The notes under the pieces: generated by a model
What the model was told of the DNA's origin: nothing
Database searches by the model: none
Seen by the model: only the letters and a program-made list of their open reading frames with translations
In this document: positions 14,595 through 22,747 of the stretch, in pieces
Numbering within the stretch: the first letter of the stretch is position 1
Layout of the letters: every line of letters begins with the position of its first letter
Source: MGBC120314 sp051877855
GTDB lineage: Bacteria > Bacillota > Clostridia > Lachnospirales > Lachnospiraceae
NCBI GenBank assembly: GCA_051877855.1
Contig: JBJEJH010000013.1
Coordinates: 1 to 46,179, forward strand
Direction of reading: 5' to 3'
Length of the DNA stretch: 46,179 bases
Program-made: the position numbers and the translations under genes

Positions 14595-15767
14595 ATGAGA
14601 ACATTAAAATCCGATTTTTTGAGTGTGTTGGAAGGTCAGAGGATCAAACCTGTGTTTCAGCCAATTGTTTGTTTATCCACCGGAGAAATCATTGGTTATG
14701 AGGGCTTAAGCCGGATTATAGAGCCGAAAGAAATAGATTGTTCCGAGGAATTGTTCCATCTGGCAGGTATCTATGGGAAAGTGTGGGAACTGGAACAATT
14801 GTGCAGAGAGAAGATCTTAGAAAAGTACCATAGTTTTCACATACCGGAAAATAAAATGTTGTTTTTAAATGTTAATCCTATGGTCATTCATGATAAAGGG
14901 TTTCGTACAGGCTTTACCAGTGAATATCTCAAACAATATGGATTAGATATAAAGAATATTGTTTTTGAAGTGACGGAAAGAAATGCAATCGATGATGTGA
15001 AGGGATTTAAGGATACAATCCGGCACTACAAATCCCAGGGGTACAACATTGCCGTGGATGACGCAGGCTCATGCTATTCCGGATTAAATCTGATCTGTGA
15101 TATTGTGCCGCGCTATTTAAAACTGGATATTCTTCTTATTCATGACATCCATAAGGATGCAATCAAATACGCGATGGTAAAATCCCTGGTGGAATTTGCC
15201 AATCTGGCAAACATTCAGTTGGTAGCTGAGGGTATTGAGTGCGAAGAGGAGTTGAAGGCCTTATTAAAATTGGGAGTTCACCACGGACAAGGCTACTTTC
15301 TGAGAAAACCGGATGAAGAGTTAAAGGGTGTAGAAAATGCTGCCATCGATATTATTCATAAATATAATGATAAAAAAGCAAACAAACTGAAAAGGCCTGA
15401 GGGGGAGATGAAGGAGTTTCGGGCAGTACTGTTCAAATTCGAGAGTTATAAGGCTTATAGTGCATATTGTGAGAAGTATGGGGATCAAAACGGGGACAAG
15501 ATTCTTAAAGTGATGCAAAATATTATTGAACAAAACCTGACGGAAGAGGAAAAGGCGATTATTTTGGGGGAGGATTGTATCCTGACTGTCCTGGAGAAAC
15601 CAAATTACAAGATGAAGTGTGAAATTATTGAGAATATGTTTCGAAGCAGGATAGAGGAATATTATTCCGAAGAAGATATTCGAAAGGGATGTGTTGAGGT
15701 AGAAAAAAAGCATGGTGGGAATAAGAAATATCCCCTGATTCATATTTGCTCGGAGCGGGTGGTATAA
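14595..15767 (+). CDS. EAL-domain protein with degenerate GGDEF-like C-terminus
   Basis: The 390-residue product begins with an EAL domain (about residues 12-245): FQPIVCLSTGEIIGYEGLSR (EAL as EGL), FLNVNP, EVTERNAIDD, VDDAGSCYSGLN, LKLD, LVAEGIE and GQGYFLRKP. The metal-binding and catalytic residues look intact, so c-di-GMP hydrolysis is likely. Residues about 275-390 look like a decayed GGDEF domain: YGDQNGDKILKVMQ is like the D.xGH..GD..L segment and LGEDCILTVLEKP is at the GGDEF position, so it should not make c-di-GMP. No transmembrane or receiver domain. It is the last gene of the alarmone/polyphosphate operon. Confidence 0.82.
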   Translation: MRTLKSDFLSVLEGQRIKPVFQPIVCLSTGEIIGYEGLSRIIEPKEIDCSEELFHLAGIYGKVWELEQLCREKILEKYHSFHIPENKMLFLNVNPMVIHDKGFRTGFTSEYLKQYGLDIKNIVFEVTERNAIDDVKGFKDTIRHYKSQGYNIAVDDAGSCYSGLNLICDIVPRYLKLDILLIHDIHKDAIKYAMVKSLVEFANLANIQLVAEGIECEEELKALLKLGVHHGQGYFLRKPDEELKGVENAAIDIIHKYNDKKANKLKRPEGEMKEFRAVLFKFESYKAYSAYCEKYGDQNGDKILKVMQNIIEQNLTEEEKAIILGEDCILTVLEKPNYKMKCEIIENMFRSRIEEYYSEEDIRKGCVEVEKKHGGNKKYPLIHICSERVV

Positions 15768-15778
15768 AGAATATTATT

Positions 15779-15833
15779 TTTACAAAAATCTTACACAACC
15801 TTGATAGCAGATTTTACATAAGAATTTTAGAAT
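15779..15833 (+). promoter_or_regulatory. PHO-box promoter of pstSCAB-phoU
   Basis: TTTACA at 15779, CTTACA at 15790, weak TTGATA at 15801 and TTTACA at 15813 (offsets 0, 11, 22, 34), with TAGAAT at 15828 (offset 49). TGATAGCAGATTTTACAT is identical to the promoter at 10417. A start site near 15840 is predicted from the -10 box. Confidence 0.85.
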
Positions 15834-15835
15834 GT

Positions 15836-15867
15836 CTCTTGTGATTAAGAAAACAAGAGGCATTTTT
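15836..15867 (+). terminator. terminator for read-through from the EAL operon
   Basis: CTCTTGT (15836-15842) and ACAAGAG (15853-15859) pair around a 10-nt loop and are followed by GCATTTTTG. The left arm begins at or before the predicted pst start site, so transcripts from the PHO promoter would lack most of it while upstream transcripts would form it. Confidence 0.55.
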
Positions 15868-15993
15868 GTTGTATAGGAAACTTCGTTCCTATACAACAAA
15901 AACACTCCGCGAGGATGCGCACTCACGCGTACAAGGTAGATGTCGCTTACGCGACCACGTTCGGCGCGAGAGTCCGCAAGCGGACTCTTTGTT
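15863..15993 (+). repeat. GC-rich multi-hairpin element in the pstS leader
   Basis: A 17-bp perfect hairpin (TTTTTGTTGTATAGGAA, loop ACTTCG, TTCCTATACAACAAAAA; 15863-15902) is followed by a GC-rich block rich in CGCG and GCGC, then hairpins GTCGC-TTAC-GCGAC (15942-15955) and AGAGTCCG-CAAG-CGGACTCT (15969-15988). Base composition differs sharply from the flanking AT-rich DNA. It looks like a palindromic intergenic repeat of the type that recurs in Lachnospiraceae genomes; only one copy is in this window. It lies between promoter and ribosome binding site, so it is transcribed as the pstS 5' UTR. Confidence 0.7.
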
Positions 15994-16015
15994 AATGTTG
16001 GAAGGAGAGAATATT

Positions 16016-16933
16016 ATGAAAAAGCAGATCACAAAATTATTGGCAGCAGGTTTAATAGGATGCCTGTGTCTTGCCGGATGTGGAAACAACACAGCAAATT
16101 CATCAAACAACGATGCAGCAAGTCAGACAAAAGCTCAGACAACAAATGAAACAACAAAGGAAGTGGTGGCGACAACCGAGGAAGCAAGTAAAACCGTTTC
16201 GGGTACAGTAACCTTAGCAGGTTCGACTTCCATGGAAAAGGTATGTGAGGCATTAATGGAAGGATTTATGGAGAAATATCCATCTATTACAGTTACAACA
16301 GAGTATACCGGTTCCGGTGCAGGACTTGAATCTCTTAATGCAGGTAGTGTTGATATCGGTAATGCATCACGTCATGTAAAGGACGAAGAAGCAGCAAAGG
16401 GTGCTGTAGAGAATGTGGTTGCACTGGATGGTATCGCAGTAATTGTTGATAAGAACAATAAAGTAACCGATCTTACATCAGAACAGCTGGCAGACATCTA
16501 TACAGGAAAGATTACAAAGTGGTCAGAACTCGGCGGAAGCGATGATGCCATTGTTGTTATCGGTCGAGAAAGTGGTTCCGGTACAAGAGATGCATTTGAG
16601 GAGTTAACAAAGGTTAAGGATGCTTGTAAGTATGCACAGGAACTTGATTCTACAGGTGCTGTTCTTGCAAAGGTAGCTGCCACTCCGGGTGCAATCGGCT
16701 ATGTGTCTTTGGATGTAGTGGATGATACCGTATCTGCGGCTAAGTTAAATGGTGTAGATGCTACAGAAGCAAATATCTTAAATGGTACATACGCACTTCA
16801 GAGACCATTTGTTATGGCAACAAAGGGAAAAGTTGCGGATCAGAATGAGACTGTAAAGATCTGGTTTGACTATATCGCATCAGCAGAGGGACAGGAAATT
16901 ATCAAATCAGTAGGTCTTATCCTTCCGAACTAG
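16016..16933 (+). CDS. pstS: phosphate-binding lipoprotein PstS
   Basis: The ATG at 16016 follows GGAAGGAGAG; the frame is open much further upstream, but only through the hairpin element. The 305-residue product has a lipobox (CLAGC, Cys22), a Ser/Thr/Asn linker, then the PstS fold: LAGSTSMEKVCEALMEGF, TGSGAGLESLNAGSVDIGNASR and GRESGSGTRDAFEEL, the phosphate-contacting loops. It captures phosphate outside the cell and delivers it to PstCAB. It is first in the pst operon. Confidence 0.95.
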   Translation: MKKQITKLLAAGLIGCLCLAGCGNNTANSSNNDAASQTKAQTTNETTKEVVATTEEASKTVSGTVTLAGSTSMEKVCEALMEGFMEKYPSITVTTEYTGSGAGLESLNAGSVDIGNASRHVKDEEAAKGAVENVVALDGIAVIVDKNNKVTDLTSEQLADIYTGKITKWSELGGSDDAIVVIGRESGSGTRDAFEELTKVKDACKYAQELDSTGAVLAKVAATPGAIGYVSLDVVDDTVSAAKLNGVDATEANILNGTYALQRPFVMATKGKVADQNETVKIWFDYIASAEGQEIIKSVGLILPN

Positions 16934-16947
16934 TTACGGAGGAATAC

Positions 16948-17859
16948 ATGAAGAAAGCACGTGAAAATATAGCAAAGAACATATTCTTGTTTACAGCTAT
17001 AGTAGCGGTGGTTTCGGTGTTGGCAATAACCGTTTACATGTTTCTAAAGGGAGCACCTGCCTTATTTAAGGTGGGTGCTTCAAATCTTTTATTTGGAACT
17101 GTCTGGAAACCAACTGCATCAGAACCATCCTACGGAATAGCATATATCATTTTGTCTTCGATTATCGGAACCTTTGGGGCCGTATTGATCGGAGTTCCCA
17201 TCGGACTTCTTACCGCCGTGTTTTTAACGGATCTGACAAGTGGTACGCCAAGAGGAAGAAGGATATCTAAGATACTTTCATCGGCAGTCGAGCTCCTTGC
17301 AGCAATCCCATCCGTAATCTATGGTCTTATCGGGTTGATGGTACTTAACCCATGGATGTATAAGCTGGAGAAAATCCTGTTTAAGGGATCGGATACCCAC
17401 CAGTTTACCGGAGGGGCCAATTTAATATCAGCAATCATCGTTCTTGCCATTATGATTCTTCCGACAGTAATTAACGTAAGCTGTTCAAGCATCAGGGCAG
17501 TGCCCCAGAGCCTTAGGTCGGCATCTCTGGCACTGGGTGCAAGCAAGCTGCAGACCATATTTAAGGTTGTCATTCCGGCTGCAAAATCAGGTATTATGAC
17601 CGGTGTGGTTCTTGGAATCGGCAGGGCACTGGGGGAGGCTATGGCAATCAATATGGTGGCCGGCGGTGCTGTGAATATGCCGCTTCCCTTTAATTCCGTC
17701 CGTTTCCTTACAACACAGCTTGTCAGTGAGATGAGTTACTCATCCGGATTGCACAGACAGGTATTATTTACGGTGGGACTGGTCTTGTACATATTTGTTA
17801 TGATCATAAACTTAATGCTTACACGATTAAAGAAAAAGGGGGAGCAGGAGAATGACTAA
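16948..17859 (+). CDS. pstC: phosphate ABC transporter permease PstC
   Basis: The 303-residue integral membrane protein has six predicted segments and the binding-protein-dependent permease signature (IGRALGEAMAINMVAGGA, the EAA loop contacting PstB). The start ATG follows ACGGAGGA, 15 nt after pstS. It overlaps pstA by 8 nt. With PstA it forms the phosphate channel. Confidence 0.95.
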   Translation: MKKARENIAKNIFLFTAIVAVVSVLAITVYMFLKGAPALFKVGASNLLFGTVWKPTASEPSYGIAYIILSSIIGTFGAVLIGVPIGLLTAVFLTDLTSGTPRGRRISKILSSAVELLAAIPSVIYGLIGLMVLNPWMYKLEKILFKGSDTHQFTGGANLISAIIVLAIMILPTVINVSCSSIRAVPQSLRSASLALGASKLQTIFKVVIPAAKSGIMTGVVLGIGRALGEAMAINMVAGGAVNMPLPFNSVRFLTTQLVSEMSYSSGLHRQVLFTVGLVLYIFVMIINLMLTRLKKKGEQEND

Positions 17860-18715
17860 GAAAAAAATAAGAATCAGTGAGTTGTTTCTCTATGGACTTA
17901 TCATTTTGTGCGCTCTTCTTGCCGTGGTGCTTTTGGTATTTATTATCTTTTATGTTCTGTTAAAAGGACTAAAGAGTGTAAATTGGAACTTTCTTACCAC
18001 AGTAACATCGGTTCGAAAGGGAACTGTGGGAATTGCCGGTAATATCGTAAATACAGTTCTTATCATATTGCTGACAATGCTGATTGCTACGCCCATCGGT
18101 GTTGGTGCGGCAATTTACCTTAATGAGTATGCAAAACGTGGCAGACTGGTTTCGGCAATAGAATTTGCCACCGAAGTCTTATCCGGCATACCATCGATTA
18201 TATTTGGATTATTTGGAATGATGTTCTTCGGGGAGACCATGGGACTTGGCTACAGCATTCTGACCGGTTCCCTGACGCTGATTCTTATGGTTCTGCCACT
18301 GATCACAAGAAATACACAGGAAGCGTTAAAGACCGTTCCGGATGGTTACCGTAATGGTGCAATCGGTCTTGGGGCAGGAAAGTGGTATATGATACGCACA
18401 ATACTGATTCCATCCGCAATGCCCGGAATTATTACAGGAGTTATTTTAGCGATCGGCAGAATTGTGGGAGAGTCCGCTGCACTTTTATTTACTGCAGGAT
18501 CTGCAAAACTACTTCCAAAGGGGCTGCTTGGAATATTTGACAAGATTTTTCAATCCGGAGGAACCCTTACAATACAGCTTTATTTATCCGCAACCAGTGA
18601 GGGGGATTTTAATTCAGCCTTCGCAATAGCGGTGGTTCTTCTTGTGATTGTGCTACTCATAAATATGGCAACAAAAGCACTTACAAAGAAATTTGATGTC
18701 AGCAGACAGAATTAA
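17852..18715 (+). CDS. pstA: phosphate ABC transporter permease PstA
   Basis: The 287-residue membrane protein has about six segments, the PstA-type motif FATEVLSGIPSIIFGLFG and the permease loop IGRIVGESAALLFTAGSA. Its ribosome binding site (GGGGGAGCAGGAG) lies in the end of pstC, with an 8-nt overlap. It pairs with PstC in the phosphate importer. Confidence 0.95.
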   Translation: MTKKKIRISELFLYGLIILCALLAVVLLVFIIFYVLLKGLKSVNWNFLTTVTSVRKGTVGIAGNIVNTVLIILLTMLIATPIGVGAAIYLNEYAKRGRLVSAIEFATEVLSGIPSIIFGLFGMMFFGETMGLGYSILTGSLTLILMVLPLITRNTQEALKTVPDGYRNGAIGLGAGKWYMIRTILIPSAMPGIITGVILAIGRIVGESAALLFTAGSAKLLPKGLLGIFDKIFQSGGTLTIQLYLSATSEGDFNSAFAIAVVLLVIVLLINMATKALTKKFDVSRQN

Positions 18716-18729
18716 AAAGGATGGGAGTT

Positions 18730-19491
18730 ATGAGCGATAAAACAATTATTTCCGTAAAGGATCTGAACCTTTATTACGGAACGAACCATGCACTAAAAAA
18801 TGTTAGCATGGATATCTATGAAAATAATGTAACGGCGTTTATCGGGCCAAGTGGCTGCGGAAAATCAACATTTCTTAAGACTTTGAACCGAATGAACGAT
18901 CTGGTGGAAAATGTAAAAATAACCGGTGGTGTCTGTTTTGACGGGGAAGATATCTACTCACCTTCCGTGGATACAACACAACTTAGGGAGAAGATCGGCA
19001 TGGTATTCCAACAGCCGAATCCTTTTCCGATGAGCATCTATGACAATATTGCCTATGGTCCGAGGGTGCATGGAATTAAAGATAAACACACCCTGGATCA
19101 GATTGTAGAAGAAAGTTTAAAGGGGGCTGCAATCTTTGATGAAGTGAAAGACAGACTAAAGAAATCGGCACTTGGATTATCCGGTGGTCAGCAGCAGAGA
19201 ATATGTATTGCCAGAGCCTTGGCAGTAAAGCCTTCTGTGTTGTTGATGGATGAGCCGACTTCGGCATTGGATCCGATTTCAACAGCAAAGATTGAGGAAC
19301 TCATGGAGGAACTAAAGAAACAGTACACGATTGTTGTGGTAACACACAATATGCAACAGGCACTTCGTGTTGCGGATTACACAGCATTTTTCCTTGTGGG
19401 TGAATGTGTGGAATATGGAGATACAAAACAGCTATTCTCATATCCAAAAGATAAGAGAACAGAGGATTATATAACAGGAAGGTTTGGTTGA
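18730..19491 (+). CDS. pstB: phosphate ABC transporter ATPase PstB
   Basis: The 253-residue ATPase shows Walker A GPSGCGKST, Q-loop VFQQPNPFPMSIYDN, signature LSGGQQQR, Walker B LLMDEPTSALDP and the H-loop VTHNMQQA. I prefer the ATG at 18730, giving MSDKTIISVKDLNLYYG, which starts like other PstB proteins and has AAGG 9 nt upstream; ATG at 18721 has no room for a site. It powers PstCA. Confidence 0.96.
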   Translation: MSDKTIISVKDLNLYYGTNHALKNVSMDIYENNVTAFIGPSGCGKSTFLKTLNRMNDLVENVKITGGVCFDGEDIYSPSVDTTQLREKIGMVFQQPNPFPMSIYDNIAYGPRVHGIKDKHTLDQIVEESLKGAAIFDEVKDRLKKSALGLSGGQQQRICIARALAVKPSVLLMDEPTSALDPISTAKIEELMEELKKQYTIVVVTHNMQQALRVADYTAFFLVGECVEYGDTKQLFSYPKDKRTEDYITGRFG

Positions 19492-19495
19492 TGGT

Positions 19496-20134
19496 ATGAG
19501 GAGTAAATTTGATGGGCAATTAAACCAGCTCAATCAGGAACTGATCCAGATGGGACAGATGATTGAAAAAAATATACAGGAAGCAATTGAAGCCTTAATC
19601 AATGGCGATGCGGTAAAGGCGGGCCAGATTATGGAGGCAGATGATGAGGTGGATAAAAAACAGAGGGAGATTGAGAATATCTGCTTTAATCTTCTGATTC
19701 AGCAACAACCCGTTGCCAGGGATTTAAGAACCATTACGGCAGCCATGAAAATGGTTACGGATATGGAACGAATTGGTGATCACGCCACCGATATCAGCGA
19801 GATGACAGCGTTCCTGGCAGATGAAAAGATGGTGGATCATTTGAAGAATCTGAAGGATATGGCCGGTGAGGCCTCCGTGATGCTGATTCATAGTATTGAT
19901 GCATTTACAGAAAAGAATGCAGATAAGGCAAGGGAAGTCATCGAGCATGATGATGTGGTGGATGAGTTATTTGATAAGGTAAAAAAAGAGCTGATTTCAT
20001 TGATTGCGCAAAATCCGAAACAGGGAGAGGCACAGCTTGATTTGCTTATGATTTCAAAATATTTAGAGAGAATTGGAGATCACGCCACGAACATTGCAGA
20101 GTGGGTGCTCTATGCACTGGATGACAAGAGATAA
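19496..20134 (+). CDS. phoU: phosphate signalling regulator PhoU
   Basis: The 212-residue all-helical protein has two PhoU repeats, each with the metal-binding motif: MVTDMERIGDHATDISE and ISKYLERIGDHATNIAE. It lies 4 nt after pstB. PhoU usually damps PhoR signalling when Pst is saturated. The ATG at 19496 is chosen for GGAAGG upstream and the family start RSKFDGQLNQLNQEL. Confidence 0.95.
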   Translation: MRSKFDGQLNQLNQELIQMGQMIEKNIQEAIEALINGDAVKAGQIMEADDEVDKKQREIENICFNLLIQQQPVARDLRTITAAMKMVTDMERIGDHATDISEMTAFLADEKMVDHLKNLKDMAGEASVMLIHSIDAFTEKNADKAREVIEHDDVVDELFDKVKKELISLIAQNPKQGEAQLDLLMISKYLERIGDHATNIAEWVLYALDDKR

Positions 20135-20138
20135 AAAT

Positions 20139-20191
20139 TTTACACAAATTTTACATAAACCTGCCTATAGATTTTACATTCAAGTTATAAA
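20139..20191 (+). promoter_or_regulatory. PHO-box promoter of the Na+/Pi cotransporter-phoPR unit
   Basis: Three perfect TTTACA hexamers at 20139, 20150 and 20173 (offsets 0, 11, 34), with TATAAA at 20186 (offset 47). It starts 4 nt after the phoU stop. It implies autoregulation of phoPR if the cotransporter and phoPR are cotranscribed; no terminator separates them. Confidence 0.85.
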
Positions 20192-20233
20192 CTTTGTAAA
20201 TAATATGTAAAAAATAGAGGAAAGGTGTAAGCT

Positions 20234-22048
20234 ATGGATTTTTTTGGAATACTGACAATGTTGGGTGGACTGGCATTATTTCTATACGGAATGAGCACCA
20301 TGGGAGATGGTCTTGCAAGTGTATCCGGGGGAAGGCTTGAGGTGATTCTGGAGAAACTAACCTCCAGGAAATGGCGGGCTGTTTTGCTGGGAGCATTAGT
20401 GACTGCGATCATTCAATCTTCCTCGGCCACAACGGTAATGGTAGTTGGCTTTGTTAATTCCGGAATAATGCAGCTTAATCAGGCAGTTGGAATTATCATG
20501 GGAGCCAATGTAGGTACAACGATTACCTCTTGGCTTCTTTCTCTCACAGGGATATCCGGCAGCAGTTTTTTCATCAGACTGCTAAAACCGAGTTCCTTTT
20601 CGCCGATATTGGCACTGATCGGTGTGATTTTAGCCATGACAGCCAAAAATGATTCTAAAAAGAAAAGTATAGGAAACATTTTGATAGGGTTTGCCATTCT
20701 GATGTTTGGTATGGAAACGATGTCCGACGCGGTTAAGCCTCTTGCAGATAACGAGAAATTCTGCAGTATTCTTACCATGTTCTCGAACCCTGTTCTCGGA
20801 ATGATTGCGGGTGCCCTTCTGACGGCAGCGATTCAAAGCTCGTCAGCTTCGGTTGGTATCTTACAGGCACTCTGTATTTCCGGCGCGGTTGGGTACGGTA
20901 CCGCGATTCCGATTATTATGGGACAAAATATCGGAACCTGTGTTACTGCATTGTTGTCCTCAGTGGGAGCCAAAAAGAATGCAAGGCGGGCATCTATGAT
21001 TCATCTGTACTTCAACTTACTGGGCACGATGGTCTTTATGGTTGTATTTTACACCATGAACTCCTTTGTACATTTTGAATTTCTGGATGCACCTGCAAGC
21101 GCGATGGGAGTTGCTGTAATCCATAGTGTATTTAATATTGGCTGTGCGATTCTTATGTATCCTTTATCCGGGGTGCTGGTAAAGTTGTCGATGATTTCTG
21201 TGCCGGATAGGGAAAAGGAAAATGAAGGGAATACCCTGTCTTTGCCACAGGAATTTGAGGCATTGGATGAGCGTTTCTTAAGTCAGCCGGCATTTGCCTG
21301 TGAACTTACAAAGGACGCCGCCAGAACCATTGCAGTTACGGCCAGAGACTGTATTTTTCTTGCATTTGAACTGCTGGACGAATATGATGAGAAGAGAGCG
21401 GGAAGAGTAAGAGAACTGGAGGATCGGATTGATAAATTTGAAGATATTCTGGGAAGTTATCTGGTTAAACTTTCTGCGAAGAATCTGTCGAATGAGGACA
21501 GCAGGAGTTTGTCGATTATCCTTCACTGTATCAGTGATTTAGAAAGAATATCCGATCATGCAGTGAACCTGTGTGATTCTCTGGAAGAAATGCGTTCCCA
21601 GAAGCAGGCCTTTTCTCCAAAAGCAAAGAAAGAGCTGATGGTGCTGGTTCATGCGGTACAGGATATTGTCGAGCTGACCTGTAACGCATTTATTACCAAT
21701 GATTTAAGAAAGGCCACTAATGTTGAACCATTGGAAGAGGTTATCGACAGTCTGAATATGAAATTAAGACAGAGACACATTGATCGTCTTCGTGTTGGAA
21801 AGTGTACCATTGAACTTGGAATTGCCTTGGAAGATATCATTACCAACTTAGAAAGAGTATCGGATCACTGCTCCAATATTGCGGTATGTATGATACAGGT
21901 AAGCAGCGGAGGATTTGATACCCATGAATATGTCAATGTGGATATTAAGCAGTCCAAATGGTTCTATGATGAAGTAAAGAGATATTCGGAAATATACACA
22001 TTGGAAGAAAAAACCGATATATATATGGACTCAGATAACAATAAATAG
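20234..22048 (+). CDS. nptA: Na+/phosphate cotransporter with PhoU-like C-terminal domain
   Basis: The 604-residue product has a membrane part (about residues 1-320) with the two inverted QSSS motifs of the Na/Pi cotransporter (NptA/YjbB) family: IIQSSSATTVMVVGFVNSG (Q61) and AAIQSSSASVGILQAL (near 200). The soluble C-terminal half carries two PhoU-like helix bundles (CISDLERISDHAVNLCDS and IITNLERVSDHCSNIAV). It moves phosphate with Na+, direction depending on conditions. The ribosome binding site AGGAAAGGTG precedes the ATG. It is first behind a PHO box and followed by phoP after 22 nt. Confidence 0.92.
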   Translation: MDFFGILTMLGGLALFLYGMSTMGDGLASVSGGRLEVILEKLTSRKWRAVLLGALVTAIIQSSSATTVMVVGFVNSGIMQLNQAVGIIMGANVGTTITSWLLSLTGISGSSFFIRLLKPSSFSPILALIGVILAMTAKNDSKKKSIGNILIGFAILMFGMETMSDAVKPLADNEKFCSILTMFSNPVLGMIAGALLTAAIQSSSASVGILQALCISGAVGYGTAIPIIMGQNIGTCVTALLSSVGAKKNARRASMIHLYFNLLGTMVFMVVFYTMNSFVHFEFLDAPASAMGVAVIHSVFNIGCAILMYPLSGVLVKLSMISVPDREKENEGNTLSLPQEFEALDERFLSQPAFACELTKDAARTIAVTARDCIFLAFELLDEYDEKRAGRVRELEDRIDKFEDILGSYLVKLSAKNLSNEDSRSLSIILHCISDLERISDHAVNLCDSLEEMRSQKQAFSPKAKKELMVLVHAVQDIVELTCNAFITNDLRKATNVEPLEEVIDSLNMKLRQRHIDRLRVGKCTIELGIALEDIITNLERVSDHCSNIAVCMIQVSSGGFDTHEYVNVDIKQSKWFYDEVKRYSEIYTLEEKTDIYMDSDNNK

Positions 22049-22070
22049 TAAAAAGGAAAGAAGGGCTAAT

Positions 22071-22739
22071 ATGGCTTTGATCTATATTGTTGAGGATGAT
22101 GAAAGCATTCAGGAGATAGAAACCGTAGCGCTTAAAAGTAGTGGGCATGAGGTGGTTGCCTTTGGTAATGCAGCAGCATTTTATAAAAAGCTGGAGACAA
22201 TATTACCGGACCTTATTTTGCTGGATGTAATGCTTCCGGATGAGGATGGCAATGATATTATTAAGAAATTAAGAAGCCGGGCGGAAACAAAGAAACTGCC
22301 GGTCATCATGGTTACTGCCAAAACTTCGGAGATGGATCTGGTGCGTGGCATCGAGAATGGGGCCGATGATTATCTTAAGAAACCCTTTTCGGTTATGGAA
22401 TTGATTTCAAGAGTAAAGGCACTGCTTCGAAGGACTGCGGGTGAAAAGGAGAAGGTACTGAAACTTTACGAGATTGAGATCAATAATATAAGACACAGTT
22501 GCAGTGTGTCCGGGGAAGAAATAGCCCTCACCTACAAGGAACATGAATTATTAAAGTACCTCATTATCAATAAGGGAAATGTGCTCTCCCGGGACCGGAT
22601 TATGGAGCATGTCTGGGGAACCGATTATGAGGGGGAATCCAGAACGGTGGACATGCATATCAAAACCCTCAGACAGAAGCTTAAAGGAGCAGGAGAACAT
22701 ATTAAGACGGTGCGGAATGTAGGTTATTTAATTGACTAG
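22071..22739 (+). CDS. phoP: response regulator PhoP (OmpR/PhoB family)
   Basis: The 222-residue product has a receiver domain (acidic D9-D10, phosphoacceptor D52 in LLDVMLPDEDG, Lys104 in KKPF) and a C-terminal winged-helix DNA-binding domain (ALTYKEHELLKYLI, RTVDMHIKTLRQKL, VRNVGYLI). From context (pst genes, PHO boxes) it is the phosphate regulator. It lies 8 nt before phoR. It would bind the TTTACA repeats at the four promoters. Confidence 0.92.
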   Translation: MALIYIVEDDESIQEIETVALKSSGHEVVAFGNAAAFYKKLETILPDLILLDVMLPDEDGNDIIKKLRSRAETKKLPVIMVTAKTSEMDLVRGIENGADDYLKKPFSVMELISRVKALLRRTAGEKEKVLKLYEIEINNIRHSCSVSGEEIALTYKEHELLKYLIINKGNVLSRDRIMEHVWGTDYEGESRTVDMHIKTLRQKLKGAGEHIKTVRNVGYLID

Positions 22740-22747
22740 GAGGAGCA

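Noticed and set aside
15866..16015. Open frame extending pstS 50 codons upstream
   Set aside because: It reads through the hairpin element, gives an Arg-rich stretch with no signal peptide logic, and lacks a ribosome site; the ATG at 16016 has a strong site and a proper lipoprotein signal.
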